Source of the DNA: Robiginitalea aestuariiviva
GTDB lineage: Bacteria; Bacteroidota; Bacteroidia; Flavobacteriales; Flavobacteriaceae
Reading direction: 5' to 3'
Length of the DNA: 64,000 nt
Assembly (NCBI RefSeq): GCF_029537735.1
Contig: NZ_JARPUQ010000001.1
Location: 1,274,696 to 1,338,695, forward strand
Shown: positions 54,472 through 63,466 of the stretch, piece by piece
Layout: each line of letters starts with the position of its first letter
How positions within the stretch are numbered: position 1 is the first letter of the stretch
The notes under the pieces: model-generated
What the model was told of the DNA's origin: nothing
Database searches by the model: none
Seen by the model: only the letters and a program-made list of their open reading frames with translations
Position numbers and translations under genes: made by a program

Positions 54472-55764
54472 TTATCCCCAGGCCTCCAGGGCCTGCATCA
54501 TCTTCTTTTGGATGTCTTCCAGGCACAGGTTGCCGATACTCCCCTGGTGGGTATGGCGTGCATCCTTTTTTGGGCGATAGGTGCCGGCCTCGATTTCAGC
54601 TGCGAGTTCCCGGTAGGCATCCCGGAACGGCATGCCTTCCAGTACCCGTTGGTTTAAAGCATCCACACTGAAGAGGTAATCGTATTTCGGATCGTTCAGG
54701 ATGTCTTCCCGTACCCGGACCTCCCGCAGGCTGCTGGTGGCAATCTCCAGGCAGGCCTTCAGGTTCTGGATGGCAGGTAGCAGGATATCCTTGGTCAGTT
54801 GCAGGTCGCGGTGGTACCCGCTGGGCAGGTTGGTGGTCAGGGTGGTCAGTTGTACGGGCACCCCTTGCAGGGCATTGCACTTGCCCCGTATCAGTTCAAA
54901 GATGTCCGGGTTTTTTTTGTGGGGCATAATACTGCTGCCCGTGGTCAGGTGGTCGGGGAAGGAAATAAAGTTGAAATTCTGGCTCATGTACAGGCAAACA
55001 TCCATGGCCATTTTCCCCAGGGTGGCCCCAACCGACGCCAGGGCTGTGGCTGTGGTGCGTTCTACCTTGCCCCGCCCCATTTGGGCGGCTACTACGTTGA
55101 ATTTCTGCGTCCCAAAGCCCAGGGCTTTCGTGGTAAAATCCCGGTCTATCGGGAAGGAGCTGCCATAGCCCGCTGCGCTGCCCAGGGGGTTCTGGTCTGC
55201 CACCCGGTAGGCGGCGTGCAGCAGGTAGATATCGTCTACCAAACTTTCCGCATAAGCGGAGAACCACAGGCCGAACGAAGAGGGCATGGCAATTTGCAGG
55301 TGGGTATACCCCGGCAACAGGACCCCCTTGTAGCGCGCCGCCAGATTGATCAACAGGCTGAAAAGCTCCGACACCTGGTCCCGGATACCCCCTAATTCAT
55401 CCTTCAGGTAGAGTTGCAGGGCTACCAGTACCTGGTCGTTCCGGGAGCGGGCAGTGTGGATTTTCTTGCCCGTATCCCCCAGGGCTTCGGTGAGGAGGTA
55501 TTCGATTTTGGAATGCATGTCCTCAAAATCCTTTTCAATGGTAAAGCGGCCGGCTTCGGCCTCCTGCAGCATCCGGTCCAGTTCGGCGGTGAGCTGCTCC
55601 ACCTCTTTGCCGCCCAACAGTCCTATGGATCCGAGCATGCGCGCGTGGGCGCGGGAGGCAATAATGTCGTATTTGACCAGGGCCAGGTCCAGTTCCCGGT
55701 CGTTGCCTACCGTAAATTGATCTGTCTGTTCGTCCGGGTTTCCACCCTTGTCCCAAAGTTTCAT
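54472..55764 (-). CDS. argH: Argininosuccinate lyase
   Basis: 430 residues. It is a fumarase/aspartase-superfamily enzyme with KLWDKGGNPDEQTDQFTVGN at the start, IHTARSRNDQVLVALQLYLK, the substrate loop TTGSSIMPHKKNPDIFELIRGK (written in part) and YHRDLQLTKDI. It cleaves argininosuccinate to arginine and fumarate, the last step of the pathway. Other arg genes are coupled end to end, but argH lies 110 bases after argE and may also have its own promoter (TAGCTTTG at 55821-55828). It is slightly shorter than the ~460 residues of the E. coli enzyme, as usual in this phylum. Confidence 0.95.
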   Translation of the reverse strand: MKLWDKGGNPDEQTDQFTVGNDRELDLALVKYDIIASRAHARMLGSIGLLGGKEVEQLTAELDRMLQEAEAGRFTIEKDFEDMHSKIEYLLTEALGDTGKKIHTARSRNDQVLVALQLYLKDELGGIRDQVSELFSLLINLAARYKGVLLPGYTHLQIAMPSSFGLWFSAYAESLVDDIYLLHAAYRVADQNPLGSAAGYGSSFPIDRDFTTKALGFGTQKFNVVAAQMGRGKVERTTATALASVGATLGKMAMDVCLYMSQNFNFISFPDHLTTGSSIMPHKKNPDIFELIRGKCNALQGVPVQLTTLTTNLPSGYHRDLQLTKDILLPAIQNLKACLEIATSSLREVRVREDILNDPKYDYLFSVDALNQRVLEGMPFRDAYRELAAEIEAGTYRPKKDARHTHQGSIGNLCLEDIQKKMMQALEAWG

Positions 55765-55820
55765 ATGCGCATTTTTGTTGTTTTTTACCTTATGGGGCCC
55801 CCCGTGCCTTACCCCCAGGG

Positions 55821-55828
55821 CAAAGCTA
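55821..55828 (-). promoter_or_regulatory. Possible -7 box for argH
   Basis: Minus-strand TAGCTTTG matches TAnnTTTG, 56 bases before the argH ATG, inside the 110-base argE-argH gap. The -33 region is not convincing. Confidence 0.35.
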
Positions 55829-55874
55829 GGTTTTTTAACCGCAACTGGGTTACGGCCAAGGGTTGGCTTTTATC

Positions 55875-56945
55875 TTATCCAGCCAGGAAACGCTCCAGCA
55901 TCCGGATGTAGAGCTGAATGCCATCGGCAATTTCCTGTACATAAATAAACTCGTCTGCCGAATGCGACCGCCGGCTGTCGCCCGGGCCCAGTTTCAGGGA
56001 AGGGCAACTCAGTGCCGCCTGGTCCGAGAGGGTCGGGGACCCGTAAGTCTGCCGGCCCAGGGCCACCCCGGCCTCCACCAAAGGGTGGTCTGCCGGGATG
56101 GAGGAGGAATTCAGCCGCAGCGACCTGGGTTTGACTTTACAGGGGGCTTCGGCCTGAAGGATATCGGCAATCTCCTGGTTGGTATACCGGTCGTTCACAC
56201 GCACGTCCAACACCAGGTCTACCTTAGCCGGTACCACGTTGTGCTGTGTTCCCCCGTTAATCTGGGTTACCGTGAGTTTCACCTCCCCTAAAACCTTTGA
56301 AATTTTGGGGAAGCGATAGGCCCGGAACCACTCCAGTACGGAGATGCAGTTGTACAGGGCGTTGTCCGCATTGGGGTGGGCGGCATGGGAGGGCGTGCCG
56401 TGCACCTCGGCATCGAAAATCACCAGGCCCTTCTCGGCAATGGCCAGGTCCAGTAGTGTAGGTTCCCCTACAATGGCAACGTCTACCTCCGGCAAAATTT
56501 TCAGCATGCTGTTCAGGCCATTGGGCCCGGAGTTTTCCTCCTCGGCTGAGGCCACAATCACCACATTGTGCGACAGGTTTTCCCGTGGGTACCAATAGGC
56601 AAAACAGGCCAAGAGGGAAACCAGCGGCCCGCCGGCATCGTTGCTTCCCAGGCCGTAGAGCTTGCCGTCGGCGATTTCCGGGGTAAAGGGGTCCCTGGTA
56701 TAGGCGCTGTTGGGTTTAACGGTATCGTGGTGGGAGTTTAGTAACAACAGGGGTTTACCCTCGGTATAGTCCCGGTTAAAGGCATAGATGTTGTTTCCGC
56801 TTCTCTTGAAGGGGATCTCCAGGGCTTCCAGCCACTGGCCTATGCGCGTTGCTGTCTGGTCTTCCTCCCCGGAAAAAGATTGGATACGGATCAGGTCCTG
56901 CAGGAGGTCCGTGGCACTTTGAATAAGTTCTTCGATCGTTTTCAT
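55875..56945 (-). CDS. argE: N-acyl-ornithine/citrulline deacylase, M20 peptidase family
   Basis: 356 residues. The M20 metallopeptidase motifs are LLLNSHHDTVKPN (metal His and Asp), GLGSNDAGGPLVSL (bridging Asp), ASAEEENSGPNGL (catalytic Glu and metal Glu) and VGEPT. The dimerisation domain contains HAAHPNADNALY and TQINGGTQHNVVPA. Because the neighbour is an ArgF'-type transcarbamylase, the natural substrate is probably N-acylcitrulline (acetyl or succinyl), not N-acetylornithine as in E. coli; this is inference from the family and locus. It overlaps argB by 4 bases. Confidence 0.9.
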   Translation of the reverse strand: MKTIEELIQSATDLLQDLIRIQSFSGEEDQTATRIGQWLEALEIPFKRSGNNIYAFNRDYTEGKPLLLLNSHHDTVKPNSAYTRDPFTPEIADGKLYGLGSNDAGGPLVSLLACFAYWYPRENLSHNVVIVASAEEENSGPNGLNSMLKILPEVDVAIVGEPTLLDLAIAEKGLVIFDAEVHGTPSHAAHPNADNALYNCISVLEWFRAYRFPKISKVLGEVKLTVTQINGGTQHNVVPAKVDLVLDVRVNDRYTNQEIADILQAEAPCKVKPRSLRLNSSSIPADHPLVEAGVALGRQTYGSPTLSDQAALSCPSLKLGPGDSRRSHSADEFIYVQEIADGIQLYIRMLERFLAG

Positions 56946-57721
56946 AGCGTGATTTCGGTATGGTTTTCCCGTCCGCCTCTAAGCATTTCCGGTTGGCCGA
57001 TATATACGCGGCCTACCCCCTGGCGGAGGGCTTCAAAACAGTTGTGGAGTTTGGGCAGCATGCCTGCGGCGATCTGCCCGGAGGCCTTCATGGCCTCATA
57101 CCGCCCAGGATCCAGTACGGGTACCCGGCTTCCCGGGTCATTCACATCGGTGAGCACCCCAGGCTTTTCAAAACAGTAATAGAGTTGGGTGCGGTAAAGG
57201 TCGGCAAGGGCTACGGCCACGGCCGAGGCAATGGTGTCTGCATTGGTGTTGAGCAACTGGCCTCGGCCGTCGTGGGTAAGGGCGCAGAATACCGGGACCA
57301 GCTCCGCCTGCAGCAGCCCCTGCAGGGCCTGGGTGGATACGGTCTCAATATCCCCCACAAACCCATAGTCGATCTCCTTAACAGGCCGTTTACGCGCCCG
57401 GATCAGGCCAGCGTCCGCTCCGCTTACCCCAAGGGCAGGGCACCCCAATGCCTGCAGGGCGGCCACCAGGGTCTTGTTGGCCCATCCGGCATACACCATT
57501 ACCGCTACTTCCAGGCTGTCTGCATCGGTAATGCGGCGCCCGTCTACCATCCGGGGGGTAATGCCCAGGCGTTTGCTGACCTGGGTGGCGCGTTGCCCGC
57601 CCCCATGTACCAGTACTTTCGGACCGGGCAGGGCAGCGAAGGCCTTATAGAAATCCGTGGCTAATCGGGGTTCTTCAAGGAAGGCCCCGCCAATTTTTAC
57701 GATGGAGAGATCGGGTTTCAT
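56942..57721 (-). CDS. argB: N-acetylglutamate kinase (amino-acid kinase family)
   Basis: 259 residues from ATG 57719-57721 (MKPDLSIVKIGGAFLEE). The open frame upstream to 57901 is out-of-frame argF' sequence and is not used. Features are KIGGAFLE (phosphate site), LVHGGGQRATQVSKRLG, GVSGADAGLIRARKR and NTNADTIASAVAVALA. It phosphorylates the N-acylated glutamate gamma-carboxyl. Whether the substrate is acetyl- or succinyl-glutamate is open. ATGA overlaps couple it to both argF' and argE. Confidence 0.92.
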   Translation of the reverse strand: MKPDLSIVKIGGAFLEEPRLATDFYKAFAALPGPKVLVHGGGQRATQVSKRLGITPRMVDGRRITDADSLEVAVMVYAGWANKTLVAALQALGCPALGVSGADAGLIRARKRPVKEIDYGFVGDIETVSTQALQGLLQAELVPVFCALTHDGRGQLLNTNADTIASAVAVALADLYRTQLYYCFEKPGVLTDVNDPGSRVPVLDPGRYEAMKASGQIAAGMLPKLHNCFEALRQGVGRVYIGQPEMLRGGRENHTEITL

Positions 57722-58659
57722 GGGTTGTTGCGTATCAGGTGTTCCAGGGCCAGCTGGGCCGCCAGGGTGCGGTTTGCGGCTTGCTGGACCACCAGCGATT
57801 GCCCGCCATCCAATACCCCGTCTGCGGCCACCACATTGCGTCGCAGTGGCAGGCAGTGCATAAAATACGCATCCCCCAGTTTTTCTGGGGTCATCATCCA
57901 TGCAGGGTCCTGGGTCAGGACCGCCCCGTAATCCGAATAGCTGCTCCAGTTCTTCACATAGACAAAGTCTGCCCCATCCAGGGCCGCACCCTGGTCATGG
58001 GTGGTTTGTACGCCTTCGGTGAGTGACGGTGCCAGAGCATAACCTTCCGGGTGCGTCAGCACCAGCTCTACAGGCATGCGCTTCATGACGTCCAGGAAGG
58101 AATTGGCAACCGCCTGGGGCAGGGCCCTGGGGTGGGGCGCCCAGGAGAGGACTACCTTTGGTTTTTCTTTAGACCGGTACTGCTCCAGGGTCAGGGCATC
58201 GGCCAGGGCTTGCAGGGGGTGGGCCGTGGCACTCTCCATGTTCAGGATGGGGACACCGCTGTACCGGGCAAACCCGTTCAGGACTTCCTCGGCATAATCG
58301 GCCTCCCGGTCCTGCAGGCTTGCAAAGGCCCGGATTCCGACGTAATCGGCATACTGCCCTACCACTTGTGCGGCCTCCTTCACGTGTTCGGCCTTCCCGC
58401 CGTCCATGACCACCCCGTCGGCGTATTCCAGCTGCCAGCCCTCGGAGCCGAAGTTCATGACCATTACCTCCAGGCCCAGGCGCTGGGCCGCCAGCTGGGT
58501 GCTCAGGCGGGTGCGCAGGCTGTTGTTAAAAAACAAGAGGCAAAGCGTGCGCCCCTGCCCGGGGGTGCCCAGCATATCCGGGGTTTCCCTCAGGGCTGCC
58601 CCCCGTTCCAGCCACTGCGGGAGGTATTCAATGTCCGATAGGTTGCAAAAATGCTTCAT
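57718..58659 (-). CDS. argF': N-acylornithine carbamoyltransferase (ArgF'-type)
   Basis: 313 residues. Carbamoyl-phosphate binding motif FFNNSLRTRLSTQ (in place of the STRTR of ordinary OTCase), HPLQALADALTLEQY, and HCLPLRRNVVAADGV. The SLRTR form and the missing ordinary ornithine loop place it with the N-acetyl/N-succinyl-ornithine transcarbamylases of Xanthomonas and Bacteroides. It would carbamoylate the acylated ornithine, so deacylation (argE product) comes after this step. It overlaps argD upstream and argB downstream by 4 bases each. Confidence 0.9.
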   Translation of the reverse strand: MKHFCNLSDIEYLPQWLERGAALRETPDMLGTPGQGRTLCLLFFNNSLRTRLSTQLAAQRLGLEVMVMNFGSEGWQLEYADGVVMDGGKAEHVKEAAQVVGQYADYVGIRAFASLQDREADYAEEVLNGFARYSGVPILNMESATAHPLQALADALTLEQYRSKEKPKVVLSWAPHPRALPQAVANSFLDVMKRMPVELVLTHPEGYALAPSLTEGVQTTHDQGAALDGADFVYVKNWSSYSDYGAVLTQDPAWMMTPEKLGDAYFMHCLPLRRNVVAADGVLDGGQSLVVQQAANRTLAAQLALEHLIRNNP

Positions 58660-59783
58660 GCGAGCTCTTTTTTTAGGGCGGTAAACAACAGGTCCAGGGC
58701 CTCGGGTTGTACATTCAGAGCCGGCAGGATGCGCAGCAGGTATTTGTCCTTGGCGCTGCCGGTAAAGATGTGGTGTTCAAAGATCAGGCGTTTGCGGAGG
58801 TCGGCCACCGGCTGCTCCAGTTGGATGCCCAGCATCAGGCCCTTTCCTTTTACCTGGAGGATAGCCGGGATTTCCGAGGCCCGGGAACGGAAATAGGCTT
58901 CCATCTCCCTGCAGTGTGCCATAAGCCCTTCTTCCCGGATGACCTCCAGGACGGCCAGGGCCGCGGCGCAGGCCAGGTGGTTGCCCCCAAAGGTGGTGCC
59001 CAGCATGCCGTGTTTGGGACGAATATCCGGGTGGATCAGGATCCCGCCCACGGGGAAACCATTGCCCATGCCTTTGGCCATGCTGATAATGCCGGGTTGG
59101 GCTCCGGAGTGCTGGAAGGCAAAAAACGCCCCGCTGCGCCCAAAACCGCATTGTACTTCGTCCGCAATCAGGACGGAACCGTATTGGCTGCACAGGCGGG
59201 AGGCTGCTTCGTAGAACTCCGGATGAACCATATCCAGGCCGCCTACGCCCTGTATCCCTTCCAGGATTACGGCACAAACATCCCCTTTGGCCAGTTCCCG
59301 TTCCAGGGCCGGGCCGTCGTTCAGTTCCAGGAAGGTTACCTGGTGCCCGGCGTTGAGCGGGGCAACAATGGCAGGGTTGTCTGTGGCAGCGACTGCGGCC
59401 GAGGTACGCCCGTGGAAACTATTGCGGAAGGCCACTACCCGGGGCTTTCCGGTGTGGAACGAAGCCAGTTTCAGGGCATTTTCATTGGCTTCCGCCCCGG
59501 AATTGCAGAGGAACAGCTGATAGCCTTCCAGGCAGGAGGCTTCGCACAGGGCATCTGCCAGTTCGGTCTGCAGGGGGTTCTGTATGGAGTTGCTGTAGAA
59601 GGCCAGTTGGTGTAACTGGGCTTCCAGGCGCGCTACAAAGTGCGGGTGGGTATGCCCGATGGAAATTACTGCGTGCCCGCCATACAGGTCCAGGTAGCGC
59701 TGGCCCTGCTGGTCTGTAATCCAGGAACCTTCCCCCTTAACCGGGGTGATATCGTACAGGGGGTAAACGTCAAAAAGCGGCAT
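58656..59783 (-). CDS. argD: N-acylornithine aminotransferase
   Basis: 375 residues, a class-III PLP aminotransferase. ITPVKGEGSWITDQQGQRYL opens the domain; LFLCNSGAEANENALKLAS binds the PLP phosphate; LIADEVQCGFGRSGAFFAF holds the cofactor Asp; SMAKGMGNGFPVGGIL carries the Schiff-base Lys; and GTTFGGNHLACAAALAVLE follows. It converts N-acyl-glutamate semialdehyde to N-acylornithine using glutamate. It starts 3 bases after the proC stop. Confidence 0.94.
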   Translation of the reverse strand: MPLFDVYPLYDITPVKGEGSWITDQQGQRYLDLYGGHAVISIGHTHPHFVARLEAQLHQLAFYSNSIQNPLQTELADALCEASCLEGYQLFLCNSGAEANENALKLASFHTGKPRVVAFRNSFHGRTSAAVAATDNPAIVAPLNAGHQVTFLELNDGPALERELAKGDVCAVILEGIQGVGGLDMVHPEFYEAASRLCSQYGSVLIADEVQCGFGRSGAFFAFQHSGAQPGIISMAKGMGNGFPVGGILIHPDIRPKHGMLGTTFGGNHLACAAALAVLEVIREEGLMAHCREMEAYFRSRASEIPAILQVKGKGLMLGIQLEQPVADLRKRLIFEHHIFTGSAKDKYLLRILPALNVQPEALDLLFTALKKELA

Positions 59784-59786
59784 GGG

Positions 59787-60581
59787 TTAGGCTTTTCTGA
59801 TTTGTGAAATTTTGTCGAAGGAACTTACGATCCCCCGAATCAGGGAAGAGCTCAGGCCCTGGTGCTCCATCTCGTTCAGGCCCTCAATGGTACAGCCCAT
59901 GGGGGTGGTTACCCGGTCGATTTCCTCTTCCGGGTGGCTGCCGGAGGAGATCAGCAGTTCTGCCGCTCCCCTGCAGGTATGCATGGCCAGTTCCTGGGCT
60001 TCCCGCGCATCGAACCCCAGTTGTATGGCGCCCTGGGTGGTGGCCCGGATCAGGCGCATCCAGAAGGCGATCCCGCTGGCGCAGATCACGGTTGCGGCCT
60101 GCATCTGGCTTTCGGGGATCACCATGGAATGCCCCATGCGGTTAAAGATGGCCCCGGCCAGTTCCAGCCGCTTCTGCCCCTTTTCGTTGGCGCAGAGGCA
60201 GGTCATGGAACGCCCTACGGAAATAGCGGTATTGGGCATGGCCCGGATAATATGGCAATCTGTACCCAGGATGGATTCCATCCGGGTAATCCGAAAGCCC
60301 GTGATGGTGGAGATTACCACGTGGTTTTCGTGGAGCAGATCCTTGACGGATTCCAGGATTTCTTCGAAATGGCCTGGTTGTACGGCAAAGATCAGGATGT
60401 CCGAAGCGGCAACCGCCTCCCGGTTGTCCGAGGTGATGCGGACATTCCCGTACTCCTCGAAGGGGCGAATGCTATCCAGGTGGCGGCGGGTCATGTACAT
60501 GGTGGTGGCGCCTCCGCTGTGGAGAATGCCCTTGGCGATGGATAAGCCCAGGTTTCCGGCGCCGATAATGGCTACTTTCAT
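59787..60581 (-). CDS. proC: Pyrroline-5-carboxylate reductase
   Basis: 264 residues. NAD(P)-binding AIIGAGNLGLSIAKGIL, IFAVQPGHFEEILES, RAMPNTAISVGRSMTCL and the C-terminal TTPMGCTIEGLNEMEHQG, the standard ProC signature region. It would reduce P5C to proline. Its place inside the arginine operon between argC and argD is unusual outside this phylum and links proline and arginine synthesis, which share glutamate semialdehyde-type intermediates. The gap to argC is 17 bases and to argD 3 bases. Confidence 0.92.
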   Translation of the reverse strand: MKVAIIGAGNLGLSIAKGILHSGGATTMYMTRRHLDSIRPFEEYGNVRITSDNREAVAASDILIFAVQPGHFEEILESVKDLLHENHVVISTITGFRITRMESILGTDCHIIRAMPNTAISVGRSMTCLCANEKGQKRLELAGAIFNRMGHSMVIPESQMQAATVICASGIAFWMRLIRATTQGAIQLGFDAREAQELAMHTCRGAAELLISSGSHPEEEIDRVTTPMGCTIEGLNEMEHQGLSSSLIRGIVSSFDKISQIRKA

Positions 60582-60598
60582 GGCAGGTGTTTTTTGGT

Positions 60599-61573
60599 TT
60601 AAAATGCGCTGGCTTTTAATTCCAGTCCCAGTTTTTCCTCCAGGCCAAAGAGGAGGTTCATGTTTTGCACGGCCTGCCCCGAGGCCCCTTTCAGCAGGTT
60701 GTCGATAACCGAACTCACCAGCAGGTAATCCCCATGTTTGTGGAGGTGCAGGTGGGCAAAGTTGGTGTTGACCACCTGTTTGAGGTCCAGCGGGTGGGGA
60801 CTGCGAACGGTAAAGGGGGCATCCTGGTAATAGGAGTCAAACAGGGTTTCGGCAGCCTGCAGGGAGTCCGTAAAACGGGTGTAGGCCGTGGCAAAAATCC
60901 CCCGGGTAAAATTCCCCCGCATAGGCAGGAAGAGCAGTTCCCCGGCATCGGGTTGCAGGGCAGCAAGGCTTTCCCCGATCTCCCCCAGGTGCTGGTGGGT
61001 AAAGGGTTTATACCAGGACACGTTGTTGTTGCGCCAGCTGTAATGGGTGGTGGCCGACGGGCTTACCCCGGCCCCGGTACTCCCGGTTACCGCATTGATG
61101 TGGACGGCCTCACCCAGGAACCCGGCCTGCGCCAGGGGCAGCAGGGCCAGTTGAATGGCTGTGGCAAAGCAGCCGGGGTTGGCAATGTGGCTGGCCGCTT
61201 CTATAGCTTCCCGCTGGAATTCCGGCAGGCCGTAAACAAAACTGCGGCCCTGGAACTGCGATTCGGCGTGCAGGCGGAAGTCGTTGCTCAGGTCAATGAC
61301 TTTGGTTTGGGGGCTAAACTTGTGTGCCCCAAGGAAGGTGCTGGAATTCCCATGACCCAGGCAAAGAAAGACCACATCCACTTCCGGGTTTACCTTCCCG
61401 CTAAAGCGGGCTTCGGTCACCCCAAGCAGGTCCGGGTGGCCGTCCGAAAGCGGCTTTCCCGCCCGGGTGGTGCTGTAAACAAAATCCAGGGTAATGGCCG
61501 GGTGCCCCAGCAACAGGCGGATCAGTTCTCCTCCGGTATATCCGGAGCCCCCTATGATGCCGGCCCGGATCAT
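60599..61573 (-). CDS. argC: N-acetyl-gamma-glutamyl-phosphate reductase
   Basis: 324 residues. NADP-binding GIIGGSGYTGGELIRLLLGHP, the catalytic cysteine in HIANPGCFATAIQLALLPL, HINAVTGSTGAGVSPS and the C-terminal KGASGQAVQNMNLLFGLEE. It reduces the N-acylglutamyl phosphate made by ArgB to the semialdehyde. Its start overlaps the argG stop by 4 bases. Confidence 0.95.
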   Translation of the reverse strand: MIRAGIIGGSGYTGGELIRLLLGHPAITLDFVYSTTRAGKPLSDGHPDLLGVTEARFSGKVNPEVDVVFLCLGHGNSSTFLGAHKFSPQTKVIDLSNDFRLHAESQFQGRSFVYGLPEFQREAIEAASHIANPGCFATAIQLALLPLAQAGFLGEAVHINAVTGSTGAGVSPSATTHYSWRNNNVSWYKPFTHQHLGEIGESLAALQPDAGELLFLPMRGNFTRGIFATAYTRFTDSLQAAETLFDSYYQDAPFTVRSPHPLDLKQVVNTNFAHLHLHKHGDYLLVSSVIDNLLKGASGQAVQNMNLLFGLEEKLGLELKASAF

Positions 61574-62757
61574 GACGGGTTTTCGATATGGTGGGCAATA
61601 CGCCCGGGGTTCGACAGGATTTTGATAAAGCCCTTGGCTTCTTCGGCCGTCCAGCCCTTATTCATTTCCCCATAGCTGCCAAAGCGGGCGTTCATCAGGT
61701 CGTTCTCGGACTCGATGCCTTCCAGTTCAAAGCGGTAGGGGTGCAGGCGTACGTACACTGTGCCGCTCACCTTGCGCTGGGAGTCCAGGAGGAAGGCCTC
61801 GATGTTGCGCATGACCTCGTCCAGGTACTGCCCTTCGTGCAGGAGCATGCCGTAGAAGTTGGCGAGTTGTTCCTTCTGGAATTGCTGCCATTTGCTCAGG
61901 GTGTGTTTTTCCAACAGGTGGTGGGCCTTTAGGGTAATCAGTGCGGAAGCCGCTTCAAAACCGACCCGGCCTTTGATCCCTATAATTGTATCCCCCACGT
62001 GGATGTCGCGGCCAATAGCATAGGCGCTGGCCAGGGTTTCCAATTCCTGTATGATCGCCGCCGGGTGGCCTGCCTTGCCATTCAGGGCCACAGGCTCACC
62101 TTCCCGGAATTCCAGCGCCAGGGTTTGGGGATCCTGCGTCGTTAATGGGCTGGGGTAGGCGTGATCCGGTAGGGCCTTGCGGGAGCCCAGGGTTTCCTCG
62201 CCTCCCACGGAGGTGCCCCACAGACCCTTGTTGATGCTGTATTTAGCTTTCTCCCAGCTGTAGGGAATGCCGTGGGACTGCAGGTATTCGATTTCCGCCT
62301 CCCGGGCCAGTTTCCGGTCGCGGATGGGGGTGATGATTTCTATTTCAGGGGCCAGGACCTGGAAGATCAGGTCAAAACGGACCTGGTCGTTCCCCGCCCC
62401 GGTGCTGCCGTGGGCTATATGGGTGGCCCCCACTTGACGGGCATGGGCTACTATTTCCAGGGCCTGCACAATGCGCTCGGCGCTCACAGACAAAGGATAG
62501 GTATTATTGCGGAGTACGTTTCCGAAAATGAGGTATTTCACCACTTTTTCGTAAAAGGTCTGCACCGCATCGATGGCGGTATAGGTGGCCGCCCCCAGCT
62601 CCAGGGCCTTGGCCTTAATGGTCGCGAGTTCTTCGGCGTCGAAGCCCCCTGTGTTTACCGTTACGGCATGGACCTCATACCCTTCCTGGTGGGAGAGGTA
62701 ATGGGCGCAGTAGGAGGTGTCCAGGCCTCCGCTGTAGGCCAGTACAAGTTTTTTCAT
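61570..62757 (-). CDS. argG: Argininosuccinate synthase
   Basis: 395 residues. The PP-loop is LAYSGGLDTSYCAHYL; AHGSTGAGNDQVRFD is the citrulline/ATP site; IEYLQSHGIPY and YSINKGLWGTSVGGEETLG follow. It condenses citrulline with aspartate. It overlaps the GNAT gene upstream (ATGA) and argC downstream. Confidence 0.96.
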   Translation of the reverse strand: MKKLVLAYSGGLDTSYCAHYLSHQEGYEVHAVTVNTGGFDAEELATIKAKALELGAATYTAIDAVQTFYEKVVKYLIFGNVLRNNTYPLSVSAERIVQALEIVAHARQVGATHIAHGSTGAGNDQVRFDLIFQVLAPEIEIITPIRDRKLAREAEIEYLQSHGIPYSWEKAKYSINKGLWGTSVGGEETLGSRKALPDHAYPSPLTTQDPQTLALEFREGEPVALNGKAGHPAAIIQELETLASAYAIGRDIHVGDTIIGIKGRVGFEAASALITLKAHHLLEKHTLSKWQQFQKEQLANFYGMLLHEGQYLDEVMRNIEAFLLDSQRKVSGTVYVRLHPYRFELEGIESENDLMNARFGSYGEMNKGWTAEEAKGFIKILSNPGRIAHHIENPS

Positions 62758-63371
62758 GGTTTCTTTTTCTTTAAAAACAGGTTCTCTTTAATCTTAGTCA
62801 GGCGCTCGTAGGTTTTCCGGTTCATCTTGCGCTCCTTGTTGCGGGTGGGGTCCTTGGGGTCGTACAGCATACCGGTGCACAGGCACATTTTCCGGTCCGT
62901 GCGGGTCAGGACATCGAAGTTCTTGCAGGTCTGGCAGCCCTTCCAGAACTCCGGGTCGTCTGTGAGTTCCGAAAAAGTAACCGGCCGGTAGCCCAGGTCG
63001 TAATTCATTTTCATGACGGCCAGCCCCGTGGTAATCCCAAAGATTTTGGCGTCCGGAAACTTCTTGCGGGACAGGTCAAAAATGGCTTTTTTGATCTGTT
63101 TGGCCAGCCCCTGGTTGCGGTAGTCCGGGTGAACGATCAGGCCGGAATTGGCCACGTACTTCTGGTGCCCCCAGACTTCGATGTAGCAGAAGCCGGCAAA
63201 GGTGTCGCCGTCCAGGGCAATTATGGCATTCCCGTTTTTAAGCCGTTGTATGATGTACTCCGGGGTGCGTTTGGCAATACCGGTACCCCGGATCTTGGCA
63301 GACTCCGCGATGGTATCGCAGATCACCTGCGCATATTTGACATGGGATGCATCAGCAACAATTATTTTCAT
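62754..63371 (-). CDS. GNAT-family N-acyltransferase heading the arginine operon
   Basis: 205 residues. A GNAT fold covers about 1-150, with the acyl-CoA loop GLIVHPDYRNQGLAKQIKKA. A C-terminal extension holds four cysteines (CQTCKNF ... MCLCTGML) that look like a small metal-binding knuckle, then a very basic tail (KDPTRNKERKMNRKT ... FLKKKKP). No argA or argJ is present in the operon, so this first gene is the natural candidate for N-acylglutamate synthase (acetyl or succinyl donor); that is inference from position. The ATG at 63369-63371 lies 95 bases after the leader ORF. Confidence 0.85.
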   Translation of the reverse strand: MKIIVADASHVKYAQVICDTIAESAKIRGTGIAKRTPEYIIQRLKNGNAIIALDGDTFAGFCYIEVWGHQKYVANSGLIVHPDYRNQGLAKQIKKAIFDLSRKKFPDAKIFGITTGLAVMKMNYDLGYRPVTFSELTDDPEFWKGCQTCKNFDVLTRTDRKMCLCTGMLYDPKDPTRNKERKMNRKTYERLTKIKENLFLKKKKP

Positions 63372-63466
63372 TGCCTGTGAAAGGGATTATCGGGTTGTAA
63401 TGGAAAAAAAATCGGATCGGAGAAACGGAAATGGACGCACCTAATTCCAAAGACAGATACACACCC

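Noticed and set aside
57722-57901. N-terminal extension of argB
   Set aside because: The extra 60 codons lie inside argF', read as low-complexity G/P/R-rich sequence, and argB families start at the MKPDLSIVKIGG methionine.
63372-63466. Attenuator-type terminator after the arginine leader ORF
   Set aside because: There is an eight-T run on the minus strand (63411-63404) but I could not build a stem longer than about four pairs before it; not called as a feature.
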